Counted from the stretch's first letter, positions 46,014 to 55,241 are shown. The stretch is 64,000 nucleotides of DNA from Candidatus Bathyarchaeota archaeon (GCA_013388895.1 JACAEK010000024.1:110977-174976), one strand, 5' to 3'. Notes: a model not told the origin generated them from the letters alone. A program made the numbers and translations.

Positions 46014-46856
46014 TCACCTTTTCTTCCTAACAAGAATTATGGGTTTATGTTTTACTGTTTCGAGCATCTCCCAACTTACCCCAGTTAGCTTCACATTGAA
46101 TCGTTCAGCCATGTCCCAAACAGTTCTTCCAGCACCCGAACCTCTCACACGATTCGCAATTTCAGCAATTTCTAAAGCCTCTTCAGCATATAATTTGCAT
46201 CCAGCAACAGCTATGGGTGTGGCTCTCTTCTTAAGCTTCAACATTCGCCCAATAACATATGAAATAAATCCGCCAAAAGAGTGAATCTCCTCAACAGGTT
46301 TTGGGCGTGGAGTGAAATGAAAATTTCTGAAGGAGTAAGTCTTATCGGTATCTGCAATTACTACGAAAACTTTCTTTTGCAGCCTTGACTCTATCTCTTG
46401 ACGGATTTTCAAGGCTACTTCTCTAGCATTTTCCAACGGCAAACTTACATAGGAATAGGCTAAATTGCTTCCGTCAATGCCTCCTTCGGAACCAAACATC
46501 AAAGCCTGCAAAAAACCTGCGTTCTGCAAGGCTACCATCTTGTGACGGCTTCCACTTTTAATTGGATATTCGCGAAGATATCTGAGCAGTCTTTCTCGAA
46601 AATAGCATATCGGGCCGAGAATATATCCCCACCCTATCCGCATCCAATACTTAGCAATCAGTCTCGCACTAAGATTTGGCATGACATTCGCTTCGTCGAT
46701 AATGTTGTTTGACGCGACAGAAATTGCCTTCTCTGACACGACGACAAAATCTCCATCAGCCACTTTTCCTCCGACGCTTTTGATGATTTCTTCTAAGTAG
46801 TTTTTTCCAGGTCTCCAATATTTCGTAGTAGTCGCACACACTATGTATCTTGACAT
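46014..46856 (-). CDS. F420-0:gamma-glutamyl ligase-like (CofE family) protein
   Basis: About 280 residues. DGDFVVVSEKAISVASNN and AALQNAG-like MVALQNAGFLQALMFGSEGG, then VVIADTDKTYSF, match the CofE superfamily. It is longer and more diverged than classical CofE, so F420 tail synthesis is likely but not certain. A TTG at 46880 is in frame; the ATG at 46856 is preferred. Confidence 0.78.
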   Translation of the reverse strand: MSRYIVCATTTKYWRPGKNYLEEIIKSVGGKVADGDFVVVSEKAISVASNNIIDEANVMPNLSARLIAKYWMRIGWGYILGPICYFRERLLRYLREYPIKSGSRHKMVALQNAGFLQALMFGSEGGIDGSNLAYSYVSLPLENAREVALKIRQEIESRLQKKVFVVIADTDKTYSFRNFHFTPRPKPVEEIHSFGGFISYVIGRMLKLKKRATPIAVAGCKLYAEEALEIAEIANRVRGSGAGRTVWDMAERFNVKLTGVSWEMLETVKHKPIILVRKKR

Positions 46857-46893
46857 TGGTATCGCGTTTATCCCTTGCAAAACATAAAAACGT

Positions 46894-47592
46894 CTACATG
46901 GTGCGGAATCGCTTCTTTATCGCTTCAATGTTACATTCAGGCGGTTTCATCTTCCCTTCTGGACAATAGCCTAAACCAACGCATGAAGGCCCACCATTTT
47001 CAAACAAGGTTGGCGTAGCTTTCTTTGCCTGTCTAAACATTTCTGTGGCGACTTCTCTAATTTCCCATTGGGCACGTGCACAGCAACGTAGATTGAAAAA
47101 GTGGTGCAGTTCACGCGCGTTCATAGTTACTATTATGTTTGTTTTGGCAGCGTTTGGAAGAATGAATCTTGCATCTTCTTTCGGGATTTTTAAGCTTAGG
47201 AGTTTCTGATAGGTTTCAGAGATTTTCTCCAATGTTTCATCATAAATCTTCTTAGCTTCCACATTGTTCTCAATGCTTAACGGCGTCACATAGTTTTCTA
47301 ACGTATCGTAGGTAACGTAGCGTTGGCTTTGTTGGGTATAAGACGCAATGCGATGTCTAACGAGTTGATGGGTCATGGCTCTGGATGTGCCTTCAATGCT
47401 GAATGTAAACGATGCATGCTCAACCACTGAAACATGTCCATAGCCCACGACACGCGAGAGTATCCGCTTTGCCGTCTCCAAATCCATTTTTTTCAAAATT
47501 TCTGATGGGTTCCCGCTTCTTGTGGATGTTAAAGCTGCGGTTCCGCATAAGAGCTCAGCGTCTCTTGTGTAACGGAGAAGCGTGACCTTCAA
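46894..47592 (-). CDS. thyX: Flavin-dependent thymidylate synthase
   Basis: 232 residues with the ThyX motif RHRIASYTQQSQRY (RHRxxSxxxxSQRY) and FTFSIEGTSRAMTHQLVRH before it. Methylates dUMP with FAD, NADPH and methylene-tetrahydropterin. Complete, standard length. Confidence 0.96.
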   Translation of the reverse strand: MKVTLLRYTRDAELLCGTAALTSTRSGNPSEILKKMDLETAKRILSRVVGYGHVSVVEHASFTFSIEGTSRAMTHQLVRHRIASYTQQSQRYVTYDTLENYVTPLSIENNVEAKKIYDETLEKISETYQKLLSLKIPKEDARFILPNAAKTNIIVTMNARELHHFFNLRCCARAQWEIREVATEMFRQAKKATPTLFENGGPSCVGLGYCPEGKMKPPECNIEAIKKRFRTM

Positions 47593-47654
47593 TTTGCAAT
47601 TTCACCCTGCAGATTTTATCATTGAAAGGTGTAGATTTGTTTTGCGTAAAGCCA

Positions 47655-48689
47655 TTAAACATGTTCATAAACGCGTTCGCTTGTGTATCTTCCGCTCTCC
47701 ATTTCTCCTTCTATTTCCTGCAGCAGTAATATCCGCTTGAACGTGGGGGGATGCGTTGCAAACCAAGTGTTTATCTTTGCCCATGCTGATTTGGCCTCTT
47801 TTTCCATCGCAAGCTCCAACTCTCTTTGGTCAAGTACGCCATCCTTGTCCAAGTCGTATTCTTGTTTCTTTTCCATTATAGATTGTATTTCTTGCTTAGC
47901 CATAGCTGGGTCGCCGATGTAGAAGGCTCTGGCTCCTGATGGCGGCTTAGCCGAAAGCGACAGTCCATAGGTGATTTTTGCCAATGCACTTTGTAAGTTT
48001 CTAGGCGAGGTTGTAACGTAGGCTGAATAGGCATCTGCATAATGTTCGCGCAGTCTGCTAAGCCACATGACGAGGAAGAGCGAAACAATATACACCAAGT
48101 ATGAGATGACTGCAACAGCAAGAAAAGCTGCTTTAACGCTACCTTCTCCTTTGCCTTTTCCGCCTCTCGAAAATCTCACTGCCACCCACGTTCCTCGGGC
48201 AATTATGTATGCAAGCAACGGCAAGGCTGAAAGCACAGTCATCACAACATAATCCTTATGTTTTATATGCCCCAATTCGTGACCAATTACACCTTTAACT
48301 TCATCCTTATTCAGCTTTGCTAGCAAGCCCTCATGCACAGCCAATGTTGCACTTTTAGAGGTTCTGCCGAAAACAAAAGCGTTAGGCGTATCATCTGAAA
48401 CAATAGCTAGCTGTGGTGTCGGCAACCCACTTTTGTCAGCCAACTCTTTCACAGAAGATTCAAGCCACTGATTTTCGCCTGGCTTCAAATAGTGAAGGCG
48501 TGTAGAGCTTGCAACAATAGCTGGTCCGATAAGATACTGAAGCAGTATGAATAAAACAGTGCCAATAAACGCGTAGAGTAGCGAGAAATTGAAGATGAAC
48601 ATGATTGCTGACAAGAAAATGGCAAAAATAAAGGCGACTAGAAATATTGATGACCCCATTGCAAGCCTTAACTCGCCCAACCTAGCCAA
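47655..48689 (-). CDS. htpX: HtpX-like M48 membrane metalloprotease with an EF-hand loop
   Basis: 344 residues. N-terminal membrane helices (about 12-55), zinc motif HELGH (137-141), two further helices and the downstream Glu region SRLREHYADAYSA. At 279-290 there is DLDKDGVLDQRE, which fits the canonical EF-hand loop at positions 1, 3, 5, 6, 9 and 12. HtpX degrades misfolded membrane proteins; calcium control would be new and is inference. TTG start. Confidence 0.92.
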   Translation of the reverse strand: MARLGELRLAMGSSIFLVAFIFAIFLSAIMFIFNFSLLYAFIGTVLFILLQYLIGPAIVASSTRLHYLKPGENQWLESSVKELADKSGLPTPQLAIVSDDTPNAFVFGRTSKSATLAVHEGLLAKLNKDEVKGVIGHELGHIKHKDYVVMTVLSALPLLAYIIARGTWVAVRFSRGGKGKGEGSVKAAFLAVAVISYLVYIVSLFLVMWLSRLREHYADAYSAYVTTSPRNLQSALAKITYGLSLSAKPPSGARAFYIGDPAMAKQEIQSIMEKKQEYDLDKDGVLDQRELELAMEKEAKSAWAKINTWFATHPPTFKRILLLQEIEGEMESGRYTSERVYEHV

Positions 48690-48865
48690 TATTCACTCAA
48701 CCAAAATCATATGAAAAAGAAATCAAAATTAAAGCTTTCCTTAGACTTTGAAGATGAGAGCGTAATTCCGCGGTAGATGTCGCATGCTAGTTTTAAGTGA
48801 AACTCGCACAATATGCTACATAGACGTGTAAACTTGCAAAAGCACACGTCAACAGACTGACATTT

Positions 48866-49312
48866 CTAGTATTTGATGCTGAGGTATAACAAAACAGTCA
48901 ATGCCGCAAATGTAAATAGATCTGGCAACAAGGCAAATGGTCCTAGACCGAAGGGTCGAAAACCAAAAACCCACATCACGAAGGGATTTGACGCAAGAGC
49001 ATTCAGAAGAAGGACTGCTGAAAATATCATAAGCCCAACGGTGAATTCCGACTTAGTCTTTCTATAAATGGCAGCGTATATGGCCAATAAGAAGACTAAG
49101 AGCGTCACGTTGATTGTCGATACCACTGTTTTTGCTGTATAAAAAAATTCTATGTCGCCGACAATGTCTTGTGAAGGCGGTAGACGAGGTTCCCATGGAA
49201 AGCGTGTGAACCAAAATGTTGAGGTAGCCCAAAGCGTTGCTAGGAAAGCTACCACTATTAAAATCACTAGAATTAACCAAAGTCGTATGCTTTTATTCAT
49301 ATGATGGTTCAT
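48866..49312 (-). CDS. Hypothetical four-helix membrane protein
   Basis: 148 residues, hydrophobic helices around 9-30, 62-82, 88-108 and 122-145. Outer loop between helices 1 and 2 is rich in Pro and Trp (WFTRFPWEPRLPPSQD). Not recognised. It follows an HTH regulator gene by 18 bases on the same strand, a pairing often seen in archaeal membrane-stress loci. Confidence 0.7.
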   Translation of the reverse strand: MNHHMNKSIRLWLILVILIVVAFLATLWATSTFWFTRFPWEPRLPPSQDIVGDIEFFYTAKTVVSTINVTLLVFLLAIYAAIYRKTKSEFTVGLMIFSAVLLLNALASNPFVMWVFGFRPFGLGPFALLPDLFTFAALTVLLYLSIKY

Positions 49313-49330
49313 TTTGTTTTACTCCTTTTT

Positions 49331-49633
49331 CTACTTTTTCCAAATTTTATTCACAATCTCCTCAAATAACACGTAATTATCCTCCATAGCTTGAGACAAG
49401 AAATACGTGGTGCCATACCCTTCTCCGGCTGACGTAATTATTTTGTTTTTTTCCAGCACTTCAAGATGATGCCTTATTGTTCTATAATCCAATTTAAGCA
49501 CGTTAGCCAATTGATTTGCATTTTGCGGAGTTTCCTTTAGGACCTCAATTATTTTTGCACGAGTCACGCCACCTCTGGTGCCTGCAATTAGCCATCCAAG
49601 CAGATACTTCAGTGGGCGCCCGCTGACAGACAT
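49331..49633 (-). CDS. ArsR-type winged-helix regulator
   Basis: About 100 residues from the ATG at 49633 (GGAG 8 bases upstream); the frame is open to 49798 but those extra residues look non-native. HTH: RAKIIEVLKETPQNANQLAN, VLKLDYRTIRHHLEVLEKN, wing TSAGEGYGTTYFLS. It is divergent from the secreted protein gene and next to the first copy of a promoter-like repeat, so it is the best candidate for its regulator. Confidence 0.82.
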   Translation of the reverse strand: MSVSGRPLKYLLGWLIAGTRGGVTRAKIIEVLKETPQNANQLANVLKLDYRTIRHHLEVLEKNKIITSAGEGYGTTYFLSQAMEDNYVLFEEIVNKIWKK

Positions 49634-49740
49634 CCATACCGCTCCGCATAGATTGAACTTTTCGTTAAAACTATTGGAACTAGAGTAATAAATATGTCTC
49701 TCAACTTCTGAACAGCAAATCTGACAGAGTGTGATTAAAT

Positions 49741-49790
49741 TAGGAATAGAATAGAGTCGAATTCTGAAAAACCCCTTAATAGTTCCATGA
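49741..49790 (+). repeat. Promoter-like repeat, copy 1
   Basis: AATTAGGAATAGAATAG, then AATTCTGAAAAACCCC and TTAATAGTT. Same layout as three later copies. The GAAAAA plus TTAATA pair could serve as BRE and TATA box. It stands about 40 bases before the secreted-protein gene. Confidence 0.7.
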
Positions 49791-49819
49791 TACCTCACCT
49801 GATTTGAAGAAAAAAGGAG

Positions 49820-50314
49820 GTGATTAGACTGGAAAGAAAAGTCAAGCTCTTAACGTTTTCGACAATGCTAATTCTAGCAATATTGTCGGGAATAGCTGTA
49901 ATGGTGTATGCCAACGGAGTAACAAACAGCACAAACACAACATCCGACCTTGTGTATTATAACGGCGACTACTACAACGGTATAACCGCACCTTTTGGGC
50001 GACACGGACGAGGATGCGGATGGGGATTCGGTGGATCTATCACCGTCAGCCAAGAGTACAAGGATAATGTCATCAGCATAGCGCAGAACGACTCAGACGT
50101 ACAGAATTTGCTCGCTGACGGTTACAACATTACTGACGTAAGACCCATCATCAGCACTGTGGTTGAGGCAGACGGCACTGTCATTATGAAAGCAACTACT
50201 GCAATAGTCATGTTGAGCCAAGATACAACTGGAAGAGCATATGTAACTGTGGACGTGGAACAGGCAAAGGTGACGGAAATAGTGATTTTAACGAGGACGG
50301 TGATCGAAAAATAG
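49820..50314 (+). CDS. Secreted or membrane-anchored hypothetical protein
   Basis: Up to 164 residues. One N-terminal hydrophobic helix (LLTFSTMLILAILSGIAVMV) acts as signal or anchor, then an Asn/Thr-rich linker and a region DGYNITDVRPIIS with beta strands to the end (KVTEIVILTRTVIEK). The GTG at 49820 lies inside the strong ribosome site GGAGGTGA, so the real start is probably the in-frame CTG at 49829. Not recognised; the location beside ABC transporter genes suggests a cell-surface role. Confidence 0.72.
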   Translation: MIRLERKVKLLTFSTMLILAILSGIAVMVYANGVTNSTNTTSDLVYYNGDYYNGITAPFGRHGRGCGWGFGGSITVSQEYKDNVISIAQNDSDVQNLLADGYNITDVRPIISTVVEADGTVIMKATTAIVMLSQDTTGRAYVTVDVEQAKVTEIVILTRTVIEK

Positions 50315-50443
50315 GCATTGCGTACTGAAATTGAACCAAGACTTTGATGCACGCGGTCTGGATAACGAATATCCTTTTTTATTACCCAAATTCAAGAAAC
50401 ATATAGAGGAGACCTGAACATTTTTTGCTCAATCGGGTATGAA

Positions 50444-50494
50444 CAGATTTGGGTCTAATTCTGAAAAATCCTTTAATAGTTTGCCATGGTTGAA
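50444..50494 (+). repeat. Promoter-like repeat, copy 2
   Basis: ACAGATTTGGGTCTAATTCT, then GAAAAATCCTTTAATAGTT. Nearly the same as copy 4 over its first 25 bases. An ATG follows, with an open frame of about 50 codons that has no recognisable content. Confidence 0.7.
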
Positions 50495-50821
50495 CAAAAC
50501 GAGAGAAGAGAAAAGAGGCGAGAATGAGCTTTCGACACTGCAATCAGAAATAACAACTGTGCAAAATCGAAGACAAGCGCCAAAAATTCAACTTCTTTTG
50601 CGGTTTCCTCTTTTCTTTCTCCTCTCTCCTGAAAGGTCTTAACCAGTGAATAATGCTTGTTACTAAATGGTTTTTGCAGTTAGCGGCTGTTTCAAGTCCT
50701 TTTAGACGTCAGAAGCGAACAGTATTCTGCCGATAAATAACAGTTTTTTGCCGAGTTTACTTGAGTGAAGTAGAAATGCGTCTTCGTTCTCTAACTTGCA
50801 GAGTAATTGCAGAATGTGACC

Positions 50822-50880
50822 GAATTAGGAACAGAATAGGTGTTAATTCTGAAAAATCTCTTAATAACTCGCCGCTATTG
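50822..50880 (+). repeat. Promoter-like repeat, copy 3
   Basis: AATTAGGAACAGAATAGG, then TTAATTCTGAAAAATCTC and TTAATAACTC. Closest to copy 1 in its left part. Followed by no protein gene. Confidence 0.7.
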
Positions 50881-51180
50881 AAAGGCTTTGGGGGTTGAGA
50901 ACAAGTCTGCAATATCCTATGCCTAAAGAAAAATCGTGAAGGCCCAGAAAAGTTGAAGTCCTTTTTCATTCCTCTCTCCTTTCTCCCTCCAGCTGATCTG
51001 GGCCTTCGCAAAGCAAGAATAGACAAGACAGACAATGACGAGATATAGCAAGAATGGACACAGCTAAGATGTTGATCGTGTTATTGGCAGCAATAATAAA
51101 AGGGATAATTGCGTTCTTTTTTGAACCAGACTTATGTGCGTTCTGATACAACCAATAAATGCACATTTTTGATTTGCAGC

Positions 51181-51228
51181 AGATTTGGGTCTAATTCTGA
51201 AAAACAGTTTAATAATTCGCTACTTTGG
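51181..51228 (+). repeat. Promoter-like repeat, copy 4
   Basis: AGATTTGGGTCTAATTCTG, then AAAAACAGTTTAATAATTCG. It lies about 150 bases before the ABC permease gene and may be its promoter. Confidence 0.7.
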
Positions 51229-51373
51229 AATGGATATTGTAATCAAGGAGATGGCAGCAGTGAGCCCCCACAGTATCCATGATTTCAGCCCAGGCAGAAA
51301 AAAGCTGAAAATTACTGCTTGCCACTCCTCTTTTTCTGGGTTAAGTGCATCATGCGTGCTAAGGTGAATCAAT

Positions 51374-52732
51374 TTGGGTGCTTTGACAAGAGCAGTTAAG
51401 AATGTTTCGAGAAGGAAAATGAGGGCGTTTTTGGTAATCATTGCCTTAGGTTTTTCCATGGCAATCATGATTTCTATTCCTGCAGGCATCCTCGCAAGTC
51501 AGGAAAGTTACAACAGCATAATAAGTAATATGCAAGAGGAAACTAATAGGACAGCAACATTAATAGAAGTTTCAACTTCATCTGGGCGAGGCGGTTTCTC
51601 AGGCATGCCATCTGGTACGTCCTCTGGCACGCCACCATTCGGGTTTGAACGGGAAGAGGTTTTCATAAATGAAACCATTGTTGGAGAAATTCGTACTATT
51701 GAAGGCATCAAAGATATTGTAGAATTCTTTGAGACGTCATCCGAGGAGACAACGTCGGAAACAATAAGCACCCCTCGTGGAGATTTCACCATGTCTAGAC
51801 CCGTCTACACGATCATGGGTGTTTCCTTGAATTCTTCTCTCATCGACAGCTACTCCGTACTGCCAACAGACATAATAGTAGGAAGAAATTTACAAGAGGG
51901 AGATACTGGAGTTGTTCTGATAACCTCAAACATCACAGACTACTATGAAGTAGGACTTGGTGATGAAATAGAAATCTATGGAGAGTCCTTTACAATCGTT
52001 GGGATTTATGAACCAGAAAGTGAGAGCTCTACAGCATCAAGAGAGGTGTACATGAGCATCTCTGATGCTCAGATTATAACTGGAAATACAGGAAACGTAA
52101 GTAGGCTCGACGTGTATGCAGAGAACGATTCCTATGTGGAAGAGATAGCCGATGTGATAGAAACGTATTCAGAGGCTTATGATTTAGGGCTCTATGTCAC
52201 GACGTATAACGACCGCATGGAAACATATCAAACTATGTTGAACAATGCTGAATCCACTCTTAGTCAGACGCAGACAGTTGCCTTTCAAGAGATCGTGATA
52301 GCGATTGGCGCTACAAGCCTAATCGTTTTGTTTACAATGCTATATACCGTGCGTGAGAGGACAAAAGAGATAGGCGTACTAAAGGCGATAGGCTTCAGCA
52401 AGGGGAATGTTATGAGCCAGTTTATGCTTGAGGGAATCATGATTAGTTTAATTGCTGGAGTAGTCGGAGTTGTTATAGGAATTGTTGGAGCACCCTTAAT
52501 ATCATCACTTCTACTTCCAAGTGTTAACCAGCTTTCCCCACAACAAGGAGGATTTTCCGGGCAAGCCATAAACTTTGGAACGGCTTTATCACAATCTGTT
52601 ACAGTCTCGCCAGACTTACAAACGGTGTTGCTGGCATTCGGCGCCGTCGTGTTGCTCGGAGCCATAGGCAGCTTATACCCTGCTTGGAGAGCATCCAGAA
52701 CAAGTCCTATGGAGGCGTTGAGATATGAGTAA
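51374..52732 (+). CDS. MacB/FtsX-type ABC transporter permease
   Basis: 452 residues: an N-terminal membrane helix (AFLVIIALGFSMAIMISIPAG), a large outer domain (about 45-300) with a Ser/Gly-rich insert, and three C-terminal helices around VRERTKEIGVLKAIGFSKG, the FtsX-type coupling motif. Starts at a TTG with AAGGTGA 6 bases upstream. Overlaps the ATPase gene by 8 bases. Such pairs move lipoproteins, peptides or drugs; the substrate is open. Confidence 0.9.
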   Translation: MGALTRAVKNVSRRKMRAFLVIIALGFSMAIMISIPAGILASQESYNSIISNMQEETNRTATLIEVSTSSGRGGFSGMPSGTSSGTPPFGFEREEVFINETIVGEIRTIEGIKDIVEFFETSSEETTSETISTPRGDFTMSRPVYTIMGVSLNSSLIDSYSVLPTDIIVGRNLQEGDTGVVLITSNITDYYEVGLGDEIEIYGESFTIVGIYEPESESSTASREVYMSISDAQIITGNTGNVSRLDVYAENDSYVEEIADVIETYSEAYDLGLYVTTYNDRMETYQTMLNNAESTLSQTQTVAFQEIVIAIGATSLIVLFTMLYTVRERTKEIGVLKAIGFSKGNVMSQFMLEGIMISLIAGVVGVVIGIVGAPLISSLLLPSVNQLSPQQGGFSGQAINFGTALSQSVTVSPDLQTVLLAFGAVVLLGAIGSLYPAWRASRTSPMEALRYE

Positions 52733-53510
52733 TGTGGTTCTGGAAACAGAAAACCTAGAGAAGGTCTACGAACTAGGTAGACGCAAGATTAACGCTCTCT
52801 CTGAAGTAAACCTTCGAATAAATAAGGGCGACTTCATTTCGATCATGGGACCCTCCGGCTCCGGCAAGACAACACTGCTAAACATGTTGGGCTGCCTCGA
52901 CAGACCGACTAAGGGGAAAGTTATTCTTGATGACGTAGATGTTACAAAAGTGCCAGAGAAGAGTCTCTGCAAATTTAGAAAGTACAAGATTGGATTCATC
53001 TTCCAGACTTTCAACCTTCTGCCCTACTTGAGCGCCATCGAAAACGTAGAACTCCCCATGGAAGGCACGAAAAAATCAAAAAGTGAAAGAAGAAAGAGAG
53101 CTCACGAACTATTGGAAATAGTTGGGCTATCAACAAGAGAAGAACACAAGCCACTTCGACTAAGCGCAGGAGAGCAACAAAGAGTCGCTATTGCGCGAGC
53201 ATTAGCCAACAACCCAGCCATAATTTTGGCAGACGAGCCCACAGGCAACCTAGATATAAAAACTATGTTTGAAATCGTTAGGCTATTGGGTAGATTGAAC
53301 GTCACCCAAGAAACAACCATTATCATGGTAACTCACGACAGCCACGTAGCTGCACGTGCAGGAAGAATGCTTTTTCTCAGCGACGGAAAGCTGCTGAAAA
53401 AAGAGAGGAAGGGAATGCACCTCGTGAAGGGAGATCTCACATGTCCCAATTGCCATAAAGAAATTCAACCTGATGATGATTTTTGTCGACGTTGTGGCAA
53501 ACAATTATGA
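52725..53510 (+). CDS. LolD/MacB-type ABC ATPase with C-terminal zinc ribbon
   Basis: 261 residues. Walker [10 protein letters not shown], signature [15 protein letters not shown], Walker [13 protein letters not shown], and switch His in MVTHDSH. The last 25 residues carry CPNCHKEI and CRRCGKQL, a zinc-ribbon pair not usual for this family. It powers the permease encoded just upstream. Confidence 0.93.
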   Translation: MSNVVLETENLEKVYELGRRKINALSEVNLRINKGDFISIMGPSGSGKTTLLNMLGCLDRPTKGKVILDDVDVTKVPEKSLCKFRKYKIGFIFQTFNLLPYLSAIENVELPMEGTKKSKSERRKRAHELLEIVGLSTREEHKPLRLSAGEQQRVAIARALANNPAIILADEPTGNLDIKTMFEIVRLLGRLNVTQETTIIMVTHDSHVAARAGRMLFLSDGKLLKKERKGMHLVKGDLTCPNCHKEIQPDDDFCRRCGKQL

Positions 53511-53530
53511 GCAAACAAGGAGGATTATGA

Positions 53531-54754
53531 TTGGAACCATCTCAAAAACCAAAAACAACTCGCTCCGTAACAATTCTTGTAGTAACGGTTGTCATAGTTA
53601 GCCTATTTGCAGGTGGAGTGTTAGGCTATTCAGTGGGCAACTCAGCTACTTCAGGAGAAATCAACGAACTGCAAGATCAACTTTCAACACTTCAAGAACA
53701 AATATCGAATCTGCAGCCAACACAGAATATCATAAATCAAAACAACACCTACATCCTTGGAGAAAATGTTTCACTTTCCCAGTTATACGAGCAAGTCAAA
53801 GACTCCGTCGTCGTAATTCGAGGAATAATAGTGCAATACAATATTTTCAATCATCCTTATTACACACAGGTTCAAGGTTCAGGGTTCGTCTACAACTTTA
53901 CGGGGAAGATTGTGATCATCACGAACTATCATGTAGTCGAAGACACGGTCAACATCACTATAACTTTCATAAACGGAAACGGTTACGCAGCTACAGTGCT
54001 GGGTGCAGATCCTTACGCAGATCTCGCGGTGCTTTTGATAAATGCGGAATCGAGCGAGTACAAACCTCTTGAAGTCGTAGACCTATCCTCATTAGAGGTA
54101 GGTGATCCAGTGATAGCGGTTGGCAACCCTTATGGATTAGCTGGCTCAATGACTACAGGCATCGTAAGCGCATTGGGCAGAACGATAACTGAAGAAATGA
54201 GTGGTAGTTATCCAATAGCAAACGTCATCCAAACCAGCGCTCCTATAAATCCTGGTAACTCTGGCGGTCCACTTCTGAATTATCAAGGGCAAGTTATCGG
54301 CATAACTACAGCCATTGTAAGCGATTCTCAAGGATTGGGCTTCGCAATACCTTCCAGCACAATATTGCGAGAAATCGAATCATTGGTAACAAGTGGCTCT
54401 TACAATAAGCATCCGTGGCTAGGCGCATCTGGAACAGATATGACATATGAAATAGCGACAGCGATGGGTACAAACGTGACCTATGGGTGGTTAATCGTTC
54501 AGATTACAAGCGGTGGACCGGCTGATGAAGCGAACCTGCAAGGCGGAACGCAACAAGTCCTAGTTGCAGGAGAGTACGTGACCATTGGCGGCGACATCAT
54601 TATAGCGATCAATGGAACGAGGATTATTAATATAGATAGTCTCTCAACTTATCTTGAAGAGTATACTTTGCCTGGTCAAACAATTGATGTAACAATAGTG
54701 AGAGACAACCAAACAATGACTGTTGCAGTTAAGCTTGGAACGCGGCCGCAATAA
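53531..54754 (+). CDS. HtrA/DegP-type serine protease with PDZ domain, membrane-anchored
   Basis: 407 residues. One N-terminal helix (VTILVVTVVIVSLFAGGVLG) and a short coiled coil, then the trypsin-like fold with His in TNYHVVEDT, Asp in YADLAVLLI and Ser in NPGNSGGPL. A PDZ domain follows (GGDIIIAINGTRI). It acts outside the membrane in protein quality control. TTG start 8 bases after GGAGG. Follows the ABC genes by 20 bases, so likely one operon. Confidence 0.93.
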   Translation: MEPSQKPKTTRSVTILVVTVVIVSLFAGGVLGYSVGNSATSGEINELQDQLSTLQEQISNLQPTQNIINQNNTYILGENVSLSQLYEQVKDSVVVIRGIIVQYNIFNHPYYTQVQGSGFVYNFTGKIVIITNYHVVEDTVNITITFINGNGYAATVLGADPYADLAVLLINAESSEYKPLEVVDLSSLEVGDPVIAVGNPYGLAGSMTTGIVSALGRTITEEMSGSYPIANVIQTSAPINPGNSGGPLLNYQGQVIGITTAIVSDSQGLGFAIPSSTILREIESLVTSGSYNKHPWLGASGTDMTYEIATAMGTNVTYGWLIVQITSGGPADEANLQGGTQQVLVAGEYVTIGGDIIIAINGTRIINIDSLSTYLEEYTLPGQTIDVTIVRDNQTMTVAVKLGTRPQ

Positions 54755-54797
54755 GCTTCATCGGTCTAGTTTGCCAGCAGTTTCATGTGAGTTGTGT

Positions 54798-54820
54798 TTT
54801 AGTTAGGCTGTCTAGCTAAA
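54798..54820 (+). terminator. Possible hairpin terminator after the protease gene
   Basis: TTTAGTTAG and CTAGCTAAA are inverted arms with a five-base loop, about 45 bases after the stop. There is no T-run, so terminator function is weakly supported. Confidence 0.3.
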
Positions 54821-54971
54821 CTCTTCTGGGTTACTAGATGTCTTTGTGTGTGCGTGCGCAACGCTGTCAGGCCCCTCTATTAGGATCCAAATATGTTCGG
54901 GTTGATTTTTGGTGTATAGTGTGAACGGGGGATTTTGAAGTGTTTTGGGTTGCTAGGAGGTTTTCTTGATT

Positions 54972-54993
54972 TTGTGAATGCTCCGGCCGGGAT
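54972..54993 (+). repeat. Copy of the tRNA-Glu 3' end (att-like direct repeat)
   Basis: Twenty-two bases identical to 57204-57225, running from TTGTGAATGCTCC to GGGAT. Fifteen of them are the acceptor and part of the T arm; the other seven lie beyond the tRNA. No other part of a tRNA is present here. Confidence 0.75.
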
Positions 54994-55002
54994 CGGGACA
55001 CC

Positions 55003-55018
55003 TTTTTACTAGTAAAAA
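55003..55018. repeat. Perfect 16-base palindrome
   Basis: TTTTTACTAGTAAAAA, nine bases inside the left att-like repeat. A 12-base version recurs at 57109-57120 near the other end of the segment, and a 10-base version at 8729. Confidence 0.7.
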
Positions 55019-55111
55019 TACGTTTACAATATGCTTGGCGAGAGTTCGAAACTCTCCGGACTACCATGAAACTCAAGACAGGTCGACATTCGGATTCTTA
55101 GTTCAGTGGCT

Positions 55112-55137
55112 GTTGGGGTAAAGTTTTAACCAACCAA
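55112..55137 (+). repeat. GGGTAAAGTTTTA repeat, copy 1
   Basis: GTTGGGGTAAAGTTTTAACC followed by AACCAA; GTTGG and CCAAC form short inverted ends around a conserved core. Confidence 0.6.
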
Positions 55138-55241
55138 CACTTACGTGATATCAATCAATCTCTCAAACGCAAACCCTTCCTTCCTCACTCACTATATATA
55201 TCCATACACAACACACACGCACTGAGTGTGTGCGTATGAAG

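Larger units (their letters stand above)
50315..51373. other. 1-kb non-coding stretch with three promoter-like repeats
   Basis: No credible protein gene. Three copies of the promoter-like repeat lie about 360 bases apart. After each copy there is an inverted repeat: an AG-rich/CT-rich pair at about 50500-50520 and 50606-50630; GAAGGCCCAGA with TCTGGGCCTTC at about 50938-51006; TTTCAGC with GCTGAAA at about 51280-51310. The pattern fits small transcribed RNAs or decayed gene copies. Confidence 0.5.

Noticed and set aside
50439..50642. Plus-strand frame after promoter-like repeat 2
   Set aside because: Highly charged then hydrophobic sequence encoded by an AG-rich and CT-rich inverted repeat; more likely structure than protein.
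50757..51166. Minus-strand open frames in the non-coding stretch before the ABC permease
   Set aside because: No ribosome site or recognisable content, and they overlap the promoter-like repeat.
54972..54993. A second tRNA gene
   Set aside because: Only the acceptor and part of the T arm are present; no D or anticodon arm follows, so it is a fragment.
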